Assembly (NCBI RefSeq): GCF_016587375.1
Contig: NZ_BNJG01000001.1
Coordinates: forward strand, 620,001 to 684,000
Length of the DNA: 64,000 nucleotides
Origin: Ktedonobacter robiniae
Lineage (GTDB): Bacteria > Chloroflexota > Ktedonobacteria > Ktedonobacterales > Ktedonobacteraceae
Reading direction: 5' to 3'
Part shown: positions 1-8,722 of the stretch, piece after piece
How the letters are laid out: each line of letters starts with the position of its first letter
How positions within the stretch are numbered: position 1 is the stretch's first letter
Notes under the pieces: model-generated
What the model saw: only the letters and a program-made list of their open reading frames with translations
What the model was told of the DNA's origin: nothing
Databases searched by the model: none
Translations under genes and position numbers: made by a program

Positions 1-1046
1 AGCGCTTGAATCCCCTGCGCACCTCGCAGTATAAATCCCTGATCTCCGCTCCGCTGATCGCGGGCACCGAGCAGCTTGGCCTGATCAACTGCTATACCTA
101 TAAAGCACGGCGCTTCAACTCAGAGAATCAGACACTCCTGACGACCATCGCCAACCAGGTAGCCATCGCCATCAAAAACAGCCGCCTCGTAAACCAGTTG
201 GCACAGAAAAACCTGGTCAAGGGCTTCTTCGAGGATCTCATCCAGGGCCTGCCGGAGAATGAAGAATCCCTACGCCAACGTGCGCACTTCCTGGGCTGCG
301 ACCTCACGCAGCCACATGCCGTGGTGCGCATCGAGATGACGCGTGGTGATGAGAGCACGCACCCCACCAGTGGGCGCAAGGAGGGCGCACCAAGCTCCAG
401 CGCGCTCCAGAACACCTACCGCAGCCTGGGCAATCTCGTCCGCCGCCGCATTCAGGAGAGCGCCCCCGGCTCCATCTTCTATGAGCATGAGAACCTGCTC
501 AATTGCCTGCTTCCGCTTCCGAAGGACTCTGACAGCCTACGTCTCAAGACCTGGATTCAGGAGCTGGCCCACCACATCTATGATGAATACGATGTCAGGC
601 TGGCCGTGGGCCTGGGCAATGCCTGCCAGCAGATCAGCGATTACCGGCAGGGCTTTGCCGAGGCCAGCGAGGCGCTCCAGATGGGCCAGAGCATGCACTC
701 GACCGAGCGCGGCCCCGCCGTGACGCACTTTAACGACCTCGGCGTCTACCGCTACCTCTACAAGATCGCCCATATGGACGACCTGCGCGACGTCTACCAG
801 GAGCAGGTAGCAAAGATAGATGAATATGATAAACGTAAAAATACGGAGCTGCTAACCACGCTGGAGATGTACCTGGAGAACGCGGGCAACCTGACCAAGA
901 CCGCCGAGCACCTCTACGTGCACCGCAACACACTTATCCAGCGCCTGGAGCGCATCCAATCCCTCTGCAGCATCGACCTGCAAGAGCGCAGCAACTGGCT
1001 GACCTTCCAGGTCGCCATCAAGATCTACCGCTTACGCATGGAGTAG
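1..1046 (+). CDS. PucR/CdaR-type transcriptional regulator with GAF domain (5' partial)
   Basis: The reading frame is open from the first base, so the true start lies outside the window. Residues up to about 60 are the end of a GAF domain (LLTTIANQVAIAIKNSRL is the typical last helix). A middle region resembles the degenerate GGDEF-like domain of CdaR/PucR proteins. The C-terminus is a PucR-type helix-turn-helix (TKTAEHLYVHRNTLIQRLER). Such proteins are DNA-binding regulators that sense a small ligand or redox signal through GAF; the ligand is unknown. The stop codon lies inside the left arm of a perfect 21-bp inverted repeat. Confidence 0.85.
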   Translation, partial: RLNPLRTSQYKSLISAPLIAGTEQLGLINCYTYKARRFNSENQTLLTTIANQVAIAIKNSRLVNQLAQKNLVKGFFEDLIQGLPENEESLRQRAHFLGCDLTQPHAVVRIEMTRGDESTHPTSGRKEGAPSSSALQNTYRSLGNLVRRRIQESAPGSIFYEHENLLNCLLPLPKDSDSLRLKTWIQELAHHIYDEYDVRLAVGLGNACQQISDYRQGFAEASEALQMGQSMHSTERGPAVTHFNDLGVYRYLYKIAHMDDLRDVYQEQVAKIDEYDKRKNTELLTTLEMYLENAGNLTKTAEHLYVHRNTLIQRLERIQSLCSIDLQERSNWLTFQVAIKIYRLRME

Positions 1047-1093
1047 CCGCGTACGCCAGTAGCGGGCGGCCAGCTACTGGCGTACGCGGCTAC
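1043..1093. terminator. Perfect 21-bp inverted repeat between convergent genes; paired copy of repeat family R1
   Basis: Arms 1043-1063 and 1073-1093 are exact reverse complements (GTAGCCGCGTACGCCAGTAGC) around a 9-nt loop. The left arm contains the stop codon of the upstream regulator, and the MFS gene ends at 1104 on the other strand. It probably acts as a bidirectional terminator. The same arm sequence recurs at 6739, 9965, 24972 and 58368. Confidence 0.7.
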
Positions 1094-1103
1094 TTGCGCA
1101 GGG

Positions 1104-2774
1104 TTACGCTTCAATGGGGATGCGCACGGGTTCGGGTTTCTCCTGGGAGCCTTTGCCGCGCAGGGGGATCTCTTTGAGGAAGAGGACGACCACGAGACCA
1201 AGGCAGAGTAGCAAGGTGCAGAGCAGGAAGACATGGTGAATGCCCTGGGTCAGACCGAGCTTGACAGCCTGCATGAGTTGGGTGTAGAGGTCCTGGCCCT
1301 GGGGGCCGAGGGCGGAGAGACCAGAGTGGACGTGGCTCTGCATCTCCTGAGAGAGCAGGATCTGCGGGTTGTCGAAGAAGTGGAGGGTCCCGACAGGCAG
1401 GGCCTTCTTGCTGGCCTCGGGGAGGGCACCATGGAAGGCCGGCAGGTAGCTGGCGTTCATGACTGAACCCATGGCTGCAAGGGCAATGGTGCCGCCGATA
1501 GAGCGGAAGAAGACCAGCGAGCAAGTGGCCTGGCCGATCTTCTGCGGCAGGGCGTTCTGCACGATCAGGGTGTAGAGGGACATGCTGGTCCCCATTCCCA
1601 GGCCGAGCATGATCATGGCCAGTAGCACATCACTGTCGCTGGCGTTGATATCCAGGCGCATGAGCAACCAGGAGCCAGCGATGCCGATAAGCATGCCGCT
1701 GATGGCGGCCCACTTGTAACGTCCGGTGCGGGCAACGAGCTGACCTGAGATGACGCTGCCCACAACCGAGGTGAGCATAAGCGGGGTCAGGACAAGGCCG
1801 CTGTTAGTGGCGGTGATACCAACAACGCCCTGGACGAAGAGCGGGATAAAGAAGGTGCTACCGAAGAGGGCCATGCTAAAGATGACCGTGGCGATAGTCG
1901 AGATGGTGAAGATGCTGTTGCGGAAGAGCGAGGGTTCGATGATGGGCTGTCCGCCCTCGCGCTGCACGATGGACTCATAGAGCACGAAGACGCAGCCTAC
2001 GTTGATGGCCAGGGCGAAGAGCCCCAGGATAATGGGCGAGCCCCAGGCATACTCCGAACCAGCCCAGGAGAAGCCGAGCAGTAGCGGAACCGCCGTGGCG
2101 ACCAGGAGAGCAGCACCCAGGTAGTCAATCTTTGGCTTCTTACTCGTCTGCTTGAGCGTGGGCATGAGAAAAATGAGCACGAGCATGGCCAGGAGGCCGA
2201 TGGGCAGGTTAACGTAGAAGACCCAGCGCCAGGTCGTATGCTCGGTAATCCAGCCGCCCGCGGTAGGGCCGACTATAGAGGAGAGGCCCCAGACCGCGCC
2301 CGTGACGCCCTGCCATTTGGCACGCTCGCGGGGGGCAAAGAGGTCAGCGACGATGGCGATGGCGATGGGCATGAGCGCACCAGCGCCAATCCCCTGGAAG
2401 GCGCGAAAGAGCACCAATTGATCCATCGTTTGCGCGGCCCCGGAGAGCGCCGAGCCCGTCAGGAAGATGACGACGCCCACCAGGAAGATAGATTTGCGCC
2501 CAAAGATATCTGAAAGCTTGCCATAGATCGGTACCATAACCGTCGAGGCCAGGAGATAAGAGGTCGAGACCCAGGTGTAGCGGTCAAAACCTTGCAGGTC
2601 GGCGATAATTCTGGGCATGGCGGTCGAGACAATGGTCTGGTCCAGCGAGGCCAGCAGCATGACCATGAGGACGCCCAGCATGGTCAGGAGGGTATCGCGG
2701 GTGGAGTACTGTGGCTCCTCGTAGGTCTCCTCGTGCCTGGTTTCAAGTGGCCTGGAAACTGTAGTCATGGGCAT
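1104..2774 (-). CDS. MFS drug:H+ antiporter, DHA2 (EmrB/QacA) family, 14 TM
   Basis: A 556-residue inner-membrane transporter. LDQTIVSTAMPRIIADL in the first helix is the DHA2 signature, GKLSDIFGRK is the MFS motif A loop, and hydrophobic segments fit 14 helices. Such proteins export drugs, dyes or antibiotics using the proton gradient. I chose ATG 2774 because a GGGG ribosome-binding stretch sits 4 nt upstream; ATG 2768 is also possible. Upstream in-frame sequence runs into a palindrome and is not protein-like. A TetR gene directly upstream on the same strand probably regulates it. Confidence 0.88.
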   Translation of the reverse strand: MPMTTVSRPLETRHEETYEEPQYSTRDTLLTMLGVLMVMLLASLDQTIVSTAMPRIIADLQGFDRYTWVSTSYLLASTVMVPIYGKLSDIFGRKSIFLVGVVIFLTGSALSGAAQTMDQLVLFRAFQGIGAGALMPIAIAIVADLFAPRERAKWQGVTGAVWGLSSIVGPTAGGWITEHTTWRWVFYVNLPIGLLAMLVLIFLMPTLKQTSKKPKIDYLGAALLVATAVPLLLGFSWAGSEYAWGSPIILGLFALAINVGCVFVLYESIVQREGGQPIIEPSLFRNSIFTISTIATVIFSMALFGSTFFIPLFVQGVVGITATNSGLVLTPLMLTSVVGSVISGQLVARTGRYKWAAISGMLIGIAGSWLLMRLDINASDSDVLLAMIMLGLGMGTSMSLYTLIVQNALPQKIGQATCSLVFFRSIGGTIALAAMGSVMNASYLPAFHGALPEASKKALPVGTLHFFDNPQILLSQEMQSHVHSGLSALGPQGQDLYTQLMQAVKLGLTQGIHHVFLLCTLLLCLGLVVVLFLKEIPLRGKGSQEKPEPVRIPIEA

Positions 2775-2859
2775 GAATCCCCTTTCTACGCTCTTAGGCC
2801 TTCCCTGGCGGTATTTATAATAATGCTTCGCGCACTGGCTCGCGCCTACGGCGCTTGCT

Positions 2860-2926
2860 GGTTGATGTGGTTGTGGTGGGTCGTGGCAGCCTCTGGCTAC
2901 CACGACCCACCACAACCACATCAACC
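2860..2926. terminator. 27-bp perfect inverted repeat between tetR and the MFS gene
   Basis: Arms 2860-2886 and 2900-2926 match exactly. After one mismatch the stem continues with AGCC/GGCT. It sits 6 bp beyond the TetR stop codon and about 85 bp before the MFS start, so it may terminate or attenuate read-through from tetR. A GCGCCTACGGCGC hairpin lies just beside it at 2842-2854. Confidence 0.6.
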
Positions 2927-2931
2927 ATTAT

Positions 2932-3564
2932 TTACTCTTTGTGGGCTATGATGCCATTGAAGTAGATGTGCTTGAGGTGCTGGACCAGCTCCTGGACATC
3001 CATGTGCTCGCCCAGGACCAGGCGTTCGTAGCTGCGCGGCGAGAGCAGGCTGAAGAAGGTGGCAACCTGGACGCTGGTCGGTGTTACAGAATCGAAGTCG
3101 CCACGGGCCTTGCCCGCCTCCAGGATGGAGGCGATGCGTGCCGCGAGCTGTTCCCAGGGACGCGGCTCCTGCTCGCGCCTGACCTCGAAGAGGCGCTTCA
3201 TATCGACGCTGTTATAGAGGAGCTGGATCTGCTTGATATAGAAGCCTCCATACATGCAGGTCAGGATGGTCTCAAGCTGCTGACGCGGCGGCATGGCCTC
3301 GCTCAGGGCCTCATCAATGGCACGTACAAATGCGTCGAAGTTGTGCAGAAAGACGGCGAAGACAAGCTCCTCTTTGCTGGGGAAATGCAGGTACACCGTC
3401 CCCTTGGCAACCCCCACACGCGCGGCAATCTCGTCGATGGAGGTATCATGATACCCCTTCTCGTAGAGAACCTCTTCCGCCGCGGCAAGGATGAGCCGCT
3501 CACGCTCCTGGCGCTGCTTCTCCTTTAATGTCTGTGCTTGCTCGCTTGTAGATGCCTGCTCCAT
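2932..3564 (-). CDS. TetR/AcrR family transcriptional regulator
   Basis: 210 residues. The N-terminal helix-turn-helix at about 22-68 (IDEIAARVGVAKGTVYLHF followed by SKEEL) is the classic TetR DNA-binding domain, and the rest is an all-helical ligand domain. A strong ribosome-binding site (GGGAGGTGGAGC) precedes ATG 3564. It lies immediately upstream of and co-oriented with the DHA2 efflux pump, so it is probably the drug-responsive repressor of that pump and of itself. No clear palindromic operator was found upstream. Confidence 0.88.
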   Translation of the reverse strand: MEQASTSEQAQTLKEKQRQERERLILAAAEEVLYEKGYHDTSIDEIAARVGVAKGTVYLHFPSKEELVFAVFLHNFDAFVRAIDEALSEAMPPRQQLETILTCMYGGFYIKQIQLLYNSVDMKRLFEVRREQEPRPWEQLAARIASILEAGKARGDFDSVTPTSVQVATFFSLLSPRSYERLVLGEHMDVQELVQHLKHIYFNGIIAHKE

Positions 3565-3667
3565 GCTCCACCTCCCAACATAGGTATTTTGACCCTATCG
3601 TCATCTTTTCGCATTCACGGTCATTCTACAAATCAGTGTACAACGCACACAAACTCATATATGGGTC

Positions 3668-3722
3668 TGGTTATATAGCGGCAGTTCGCAGGCGGAGCCT
3701 GCGAACTACCGCTATATAACCA
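3668..3722. terminator. Near-perfect hairpin followed by T6, upstream of the histidine kinase
   Basis: Arms run from TGGTTATATAGCGG inward with a single C/A mismatch and close on GGA; TTTTTT follows at 3723. In form it is a rightward intrinsic terminator, yet it lies between divergent genes, with the kinase start only about 35 bp downstream. It may insulate the kinase gene or act as a leader attenuator. Confidence 0.5.
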
Positions 3723-3755
3723 TTTTTTGCGCCTCTTGCAGTTTGATTTCATAGC

Positions 3756-5828
3756 GTGCTAGACTATGATGTGTCGATATCTTCTCGTCAAACCAAAGAG
3801 AATTGGTGGCACCAGCAGCGAGTCAAGTTTCGCGTGGGCTACCTGCTTATAGGGCTTATCCTGCTAGCTATCGGTAGTCTCGGCCATCTCCGCCTGCTCA
3901 ACGAGGTTGGAAAATCGTTTGGCGGCTTCTACTGGGCTGTAGATACCGATGGACGGGTTGTTATTGTCTCCACCGCGCCTGAGCTCACAAATTTCAATGT
4001 CAGGCCCGATACCCTTACCAGTAGCACACGCCTGGTCTCGGTGAATGAGGTACCCGCCCCCCAAGGGCTAACTCAGGCCTATGCTCATGCCAGGCCCGGC
4101 ACGCTCATCACCTATATCTTCACCACAACGAGTAACAGTCAAACTCAGACTAGCACCATTAGCAGTCCCGCCATGACCTTTACGCTGATGATGTGGTGGC
4201 AAAACTATGGTCTGAGCCTGGTGGCCGGCTTTATCTGGCTGCTGATCGGGGGCATCCTGCTCTTTAGGGCCAGCGATTGGAACGGCGCAGTGGAGGGCAT
4301 TACGATGATCCCGCCCGCGATGCTGCTCCTGCTCTATAGCCATTGGGGAAATATCCAGGTGGCCTATGCGCCAAGCCTGGTCTTTCAGTTGCTGTGGGTC
4401 CCGGCCTTCGCCCTGATGGGGGCCTGCTTTATCCACATGAGCCTGACCTACCGTCCTACCTCCCTGCACCATTCACGCATGCCCAGCCTGAACATAGACC
4501 TCCCGCCCTATCTGCCGCTAATCGCGCTCCTGGCCTACGAATGGAGTTCGCTACTGCTTACTGGGCGGGTACCTACACGAGTGAACCTGACGGCGAGTCT
4601 GGGCTACGCGGTCTTTGGTGGCCTGGTGAGCCTCTTGATTGGTCTGAGCACCCTTATCTATGTCTTGCCGGGCCGCGATGGCCACAGGCAGGAAGGCCCC
4701 ATCCCAACGCGGGTACGCCACCGAATCTTCGATCTCTTTATGCTCTGGCTAGGGGCTGTGGGCCTGGGCGCTTGCCTTGGCGTTGTGCCCATCCTCTTTA
4801 CCGGGCATACGCTGATACCGCTGACGACCTTCTATATACTGGCGGCGATCTATCCCCTGGTGCTCTTCTACGCCATTCGTTCGCTGCGCCTGTTGGATCG
4901 CTTACACCTGACGCTTGAGCAACGCGAGATGGCCCTTCAGGAGCTACAGAAGACCTCGACTGAGCGTGAGCAGGCGCTCTATGAGCAGCAGAAGGCGGCA
5001 CGCGAACTACGCCAGAGTAACCGGGAATTGGAGCAGGCGACCTCCCTGCTGCTGCATGCCGATGCCCACCTGCGCTCACTGCTCTCCCAGCGCATCCACG
5101 ATCAGCCGAAGCAGCACGCGCTACGCATCCGCTCACTGCTGGGACACTGGCACCATAAACTCAGTGTAGAGGCCGACCGCTCGCCTGATGGGCGCGTCGA
5201 TGTGCGACCGGTGGTGGAGGCCCTGACCAGGGTGCGCAAGATCAGCGAGGAGCTTGAGAGCGACCTGCGGGGGCTGCAATTGCTGGTTGAGGACGCCTAT
5301 CAGCGGCGCAGCCTGGGCCTGCGCCTGCACCTGGAGAAGCTGGTCCGCGAGGATCTGCCCGCACTCCATCCCGAGTCGCATGTACGTGTACAGGCCGATC
5401 TCTGGGCGCTGGATGTTCTGACATTGGACCTGGAGAAGACGCCCGAGGGGGAGAGCATCGCGGAAGCCATCTCTTACACTATCACCCAGGCCCTGCTCAA
5501 TGTCTACAATCACGCAGGCGCCAAATATGCGCGTGTCTTCACAGAATATAATTCCAAGAACGCCAACGCGAAGCTTGAGGTGACCATCCAGGATAACGGG
5601 CGAGGCTTCGATCCAGCCGCGGTGCCCCAGACCAGGACAAGTCTCTTCAAGGCCCGACTGAAGGCACGCGAGGCGGGCGGCTTCCTGACCGTCGATTCCG
5701 TTCCCAGGACACAAGATGATGCCTCAGAGCACGGGACCGTCGTGCGCCTGACACTTCCACTTCCCGCCTCCCTCCTGCACCAGGAGGCCGCGCTCAACGC
5801 GACCCGCGCCCGCGAGAAGAGTGAGTAG
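3756..5828 (+). CDS. Membrane sensor histidine kinase (NarL-type, HisKA_3-like)
   Basis: 690 residues. Helix 1 (about 26-45) is followed by an extracytoplasmic segment to about 150, then about seven helices (153-378), a coiled coil (385-435) and a kinase core. H448 in RIHDQ matches the histidine of ELHD-type boxes. N582/N585 form the N box, and DNGRGFD at 613-619 is the ATP-lid G box. It should phosphorylate a partner receiver, probably the response regulator encoded convergently 16 bp away. The start is uncertain: GTG 3756 (used) or GTG 3771, neither with a clear ribosome-binding site. Confidence 0.8.
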   Translation: MLDYDVSISSRQTKENWWHQQRVKFRVGYLLIGLILLAIGSLGHLRLLNEVGKSFGGFYWAVDTDGRVVIVSTAPELTNFNVRPDTLTSSTRLVSVNEVPAPQGLTQAYAHARPGTLITYIFTTTSNSQTQTSTISSPAMTFTLMMWWQNYGLSLVAGFIWLLIGGILLFRASDWNGAVEGITMIPPAMLLLLYSHWGNIQVAYAPSLVFQLLWVPAFALMGACFIHMSLTYRPTSLHHSRMPSLNIDLPPYLPLIALLAYEWSSLLLTGRVPTRVNLTASLGYAVFGGLVSLLIGLSTLIYVLPGRDGHRQEGPIPTRVRHRIFDLFMLWLGAVGLGACLGVVPILFTGHTLIPLTTFYILAAIYPLVLFYAIRSLRLLDRLHLTLEQREMALQELQKTSTEREQALYEQQKAARELRQSNRELEQATSLLLHADAHLRSLLSQRIHDQPKQHALRIRSLLGHWHHKLSVEADRSPDGRVDVRPVVEALTRVRKISEELESDLRGLQLLVEDAYQRRSLGLRLHLEKLVREDLPALHPESHVRVQADLWALDVLTLDLEKTPEGESIAEAISYTITQALLNVYNHAGAKYARVFTEYNSKNANAKLEVTIQDNGRGFDPAAVPQTRTSLFKARLKAREAGGFLTVDSVPRTQDDASEHGTVVRLTLPLPASLLHQEAALNATRAREKSE

Positions 5829-5844
5829 CGTCGGGCCGTTCACT

Positions 5845-6633
5845 TTAATCTCGGACGGGGTCGGAGGGCTTGCCACGCAGGCCGGCGTAGGCCTCATAGG
5901 CGTGGGCCAGCAGGACGCGTCGGCCGGGATCGCTGGGGGCGCCATAGATGGCAAAGAAGTTATAGAGCTCGCTCACGAGGTTCTCGACCGGGCCAATATT
6001 GGGCAGCCCCTTGTTATTTAGGAAGCCCATACGCGCGGCGATCTCATCATTACTCAGGCCAAGCGCGATAAGGGAGGCGCATTCCTCCTGGCGCGGCGTC
6101 AGGCGCTCGCCCCGCAGGCGCTCCAGCAGGAAGTTCAGCACCTCTGCATCGATGAAGGTCTCATTCTGGTCCACGACCTTCTCAACGATGCGCTCAAGGT
6201 AGTCGGGAAGCATATTGCCGAAGAGAACATAGCCATGCAGGCCCCTGGTCTTGTCCCGGCGACGGCTTGTACTACGCGATGTACCACGGCGCGTGTACTC
6301 CTGGCGAAAGATCTCCGCCGCCAGCGCCCAACTCGGATCCTGGGTATAAACAACTATACGCAGGCCAGGCGCCATTTCAAGCAGGGTTCGCCCCAGTTCT
6401 ACACCGTTGTCCGAGCCTAAGCGCAGATCAGAAAATACAAGCCAGCCTTGCAAGGAGGAGTTTTCTGGCTGTCCCTGAATCAAACTCTCTACCAGATGTA
6501 GAGCCTCCTCAGCATCCTCAGCCTGCCCACATAGTTGTAACGTCTGCGTCTCCTCGATAAACTCGCAAACGCCTCGCCGTTTGATTGGTGTGTCATCAAC
6601 GACCAGAACTGGTATCCGCTTCTCTTCCGTCAT
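5845..6633 (-). CDS. Response regulator, receiver plus LuxR-like HTH
   Basis: 262 residues. The receiver has the acid pair D13-D14, phosphoacceptor D69 (FSDLRLG) and T97. The lysine normally found in the GYLLK motif is replaced by F138 (HGYVLFG). An Arg/Ser-rich insertion (about 116-131) precedes that strand. The C-terminus starts with LTPRQEECASLIALG, a LuxR/NarL-type helix-turn-helix. It is convergent with the NarL-type kinase, so they probably form one two-component system despite not being an operon. Confidence 0.8.
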   Translation of the reverse strand: MTEEKRIPVLVVDDTPIKRRGVCEFIEETQTLQLCGQAEDAEEALHLVESLIQGQPENSSLQGWLVFSDLRLGSDNGVELGRTLLEMAPGLRIVVYTQDPSWALAAEIFRQEYTRRGTSRSTSRRRDKTRGLHGYVLFGNMLPDYLERIVEKVVDQNETFIDAEVLNFLLERLRGERLTPRQEECASLIALGLSNDEIAARMGFLNNKGLPNIGPVENLVSELYNFFAIYGAPSDPGRRVLLAHAYEAYAGLRGKPSDPVRD

Positions 6634-6738
6634 AGTACTTGTTCAAATTCCTTCTTGTTGACCAGCAAACGCAAGCTTTCGCACTCTTTTCCGCTAAATA
6701 AATTGTATCGCATTCGCCCTTGCAAGGCCAACAGATCC

Positions 6739-6759
6739 GCTACTGGCGTACGCGGCTAC
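6739..6759. repeat. Single arm of dispersed repeat R1
   Basis: GCTACTGGCGTACGCGGCTAC is identical to one arm of the palindrome at 1043-1093. No partner arm is present, but flanking CCCTTG/CAAGGG could close a small stem. Confidence 0.6.
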
Positions 6760-6808
6760 TACAAGGGTAAGGGGATGTGGTGCGGTGGCGAGAAGTTTGG
6801 GAAATTTC

Positions 6809-7783
6809 TTAAAACAGGGGGACGACAGAGCCGAGGAGGGCGGCATCGCGTCCGAGAAGGCCAGGAACGACCTTGACCAGGCTGCGTACACGGGCGTTGG
6901 TGTCGGTGTTGGCGGCGCTTTTGGCGCTGGAGAGAAGGAAGGCGCTGCTACAGAGAATGTCGCCGCCCAGGATAAACATATGCGGCTCAAAGAGTTCAAC
7001 ATAACGGGTAATGGCATTGCTGAGCCAGCGTCCCATCTCGCTGTAGATCTGGAGGGCAACGCTATCGCCGTTTTCGGCCTCCTCGGCCAGCAGGCGCGGC
7101 GTGAGGGTTTCGCGGTTCACCAGGCGCGTAATGAGGTTGCTTTCATCGCCGCGGCGCACGGCCCGCTGGACCATTTTCTGCATGGCATCCAGCGAGATCA
7201 TGGTGTTGATGCAGCCACGCTTCCCACAACTACAGCGCGGACCGCTCGCAGAGACAGAGATATGACAGATATGCCCCATATATTGGCGCAGGCGCTGCTC
7301 ATATTCATGTCCGGCTATCTTACCATCCACGATAAAGGCCGCCCCGACGATGGCATTCACATGTAAATAAAGCAGGCGTTGCGCCCCCTGACCCGAGCCA
7401 AAGCGCTGCTCGCCCAGAAGTGCGGCCTCCATATCTTCAAGCAGGCAGACGGGCAACTTATAGCGTTGTTGGAGTAGTTCGTAGAGGGGAAAGGCATTGA
7501 GGGCGGGGATTGAGGGAATGAGAAGCGGTCTCTGTCTTGTGTAGTCAAGCGTACCGGGAAGGCTGACCCCGATGCCCTCGACGCTCCAGCCTTCTGAGCG
7601 AGCTTGCGCCAGCAGGCCCTCGATAGCGCGGACATAGGGTTCAAGCGTGGCAATGGGAGGTCGCCCGCGCAACGTTTTGGTCTCGCTCCGCAGTCGTACA
7701 CGTCCCTGCCGGTCAATTATAGCTACAGTTGTTTTACTCCCCCCAACCCCCAGCCCCACCGCGACACTCCTGTCTGCACGCAT
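6809..7783 (-). CDS. ROK-family sugar kinase
   Basis: 324 residues, normal for a ROK kinase without DNA-binding domain. It has the ATP-binding glycine loop GLGVGGSKT near residue 10, the likely catalytic D117 (LEDMEAALLGE) and the zinc site of ROK proteins (H171 plus C184, C186 and C191 in RCSCGKRGC). It should phosphorylate a hexose such as glucose or an N-acetylhexosamine; the substrate cannot be read from sequence. Two GAACA-type inverted repeats lie upstream. Confidence 0.82.
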   Translation of the reverse strand: MRADRSVAVGLGVGGSKTTVAIIDRQGRVRLRSETKTLRGRPPIATLEPYVRAIEGLLAQARSEGWSVEGIGVSLPGTLDYTRQRPLLIPSIPALNAFPLYELLQQRYKLPVCLLEDMEAALLGEQRFGSGQGAQRLLYLHVNAIVGAAFIVDGKIAGHEYEQRLRQYMGHICHISVSASGPRCSCGKRGCINTMISLDAMQKMVQRAVRRGDESNLITRLVNRETLTPRLLAEEAENGDSVALQIYSEMGRWLSNAITRYVELFEPHMFILGGDILCSSAFLLSSAKSAANTDTNARVRSLVKVVPGLLGRDAALLGSVVPLF

Positions 7784-7836
7784 TGGCCAGACCGCCGTTC
7801 CGCAAGTGTTCTTACCCTGGCTCTACTCATAGGCTA

Positions 7837-7967
7837 GAACATCGGTTCGCACTACAACAGGTCTACAGCAATAGATATGAGATTCAAAACTGAGTTTATT
7901 TAAAGAAAGTATAACTGGCGGGTAGAACATTTGTCAATACAACATAATACATATAGAACATGTGTTC
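7837..7967. promoter_or_regulatory. Candidate operators GAACATCGGTTC (7837-7848) and GAACATGTGTTC (7956-7967)
   Basis: Both are inverted repeats of the form GAAC(A)-N-(T)GTTC, with a related half site (GAACATTTGTC) near 7925. They lie 54-184 bp upstream of the ROK kinase start. A regulator bound here could control the ROK gene or the divergent operon. Inference from symmetry only. Confidence 0.35.
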
Positions 7968-8019
7968 AATCGTTTCTTGAGAGGCAAATACTTTTCGCGC
8001 CTACGGCGCTCAAGGGGTA

Positions 8020-8086
8020 AAGTGGTGAAGTGAGGATGATGGTCGGCTGGCTATGCCAGCCGACCATCATCCTCACTTCACCACTT
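8020..8086. repeat. Perfect 32-bp inverted repeat in a divergent intergenic region
   Basis: Arms 8020-8051 and 8055-8086 are exact complements with a TAT loop. It is not downstream of any gene, so an ordinary terminator role for its neighbours is not obvious. Confidence 0.75.
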
Positions 8087-8180
8087 ATAACTTCTCTCTG
8101 GTCAAGCAATTCGATCCGTGGTACAGTAGGACTATGGCTTGATATCATGACAGCGCAAAGAAGAGACAAGGAGATAATTT

Positions 8181-8708
8181 ATGCCCGATATGCCCGATCA
8201 GTATTACGATGATGAGCAGCAGCCGCAGAAGGACCCCATTCTCGGGCAGGGACATGGCCTCTCCGACCAGGAGGGGGAGATGATTACACGCATGATCCGC
8301 GAGGAACAACATACACGTCGCCAGCTCCATATCCCTGAGCAGGACCTGGCCGAGGAGGCCACGACGGCGATGCGGCCCGAGGTGGCGCGCGTAGTGGCAG
8401 TCAGCAAGGTGCGCCAGGTGCTCGGCATGTTTAACCGCGATTTCCTCTATGGGCAGGGGCGCTTCGATGAGTATAAGGATGGCCTGATCCTCAAGTGGGG
8501 CGATGGCTACTCGCGCAAGCATATCTGGATCACCGTGGAGGATAATAACCTGGTAATGGAGACCAGCCACTTTAAGAAGTGTGACAAGTCCTACTGCACG
8601 GGGACGCATCACGTACTCACGCCCAACCTCTACACCAATATCGACGTCATCAACCAGGAGCTGGGAGATCGCTTCCGCCGCCCGGTCTACGAGCGCTCGG
8701 AAGATTAG
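8181..8708 (+). CDS. Conserved-looking hypothetical protein
   Basis: 175 residues, soluble and acidic, with no signal peptide or membrane segment. ATG 8181 follows AAGGAG by 7 nt, a good ribosome-binding site. The N-terminal third is polar and Gln/Glu-rich. The C-terminal half is compact, with aromatic residues and two cysteines (KKCDKSYC). I do not recognise the family. A receiver-like gene begins 14 nt downstream, so the two are probably co-transcribed. Confidence 0.65.
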   Translation: MPDMPDQYYDDEQQPQKDPILGQGHGLSDQEGEMITRMIREEQHTRRQLHIPEQDLAEEATTAMRPEVARVVAVSKVRQVLGMFNRDFLYGQGRFDEYKDGLILKWGDGYSRKHIWITVEDNNLVMETSHFKKCDKSYCTGTHHVLTPNLYTNIDVINQELGDRFRRPVYERSED

Positions 8709-8722
8709 ACAAGGGGCGAGCC

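Larger units (their letters stand above)
7784..8180. other. 397-bp divergent intergenic region
   Basis: No gene seen. It holds two candidate operators (7837-7848, 7956-7967), an AT-rich stretch, a GCGCCTACGGCGC hairpin near 7998-8010, and the long palindrome at 8020-8086. Confidence 0.5.
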
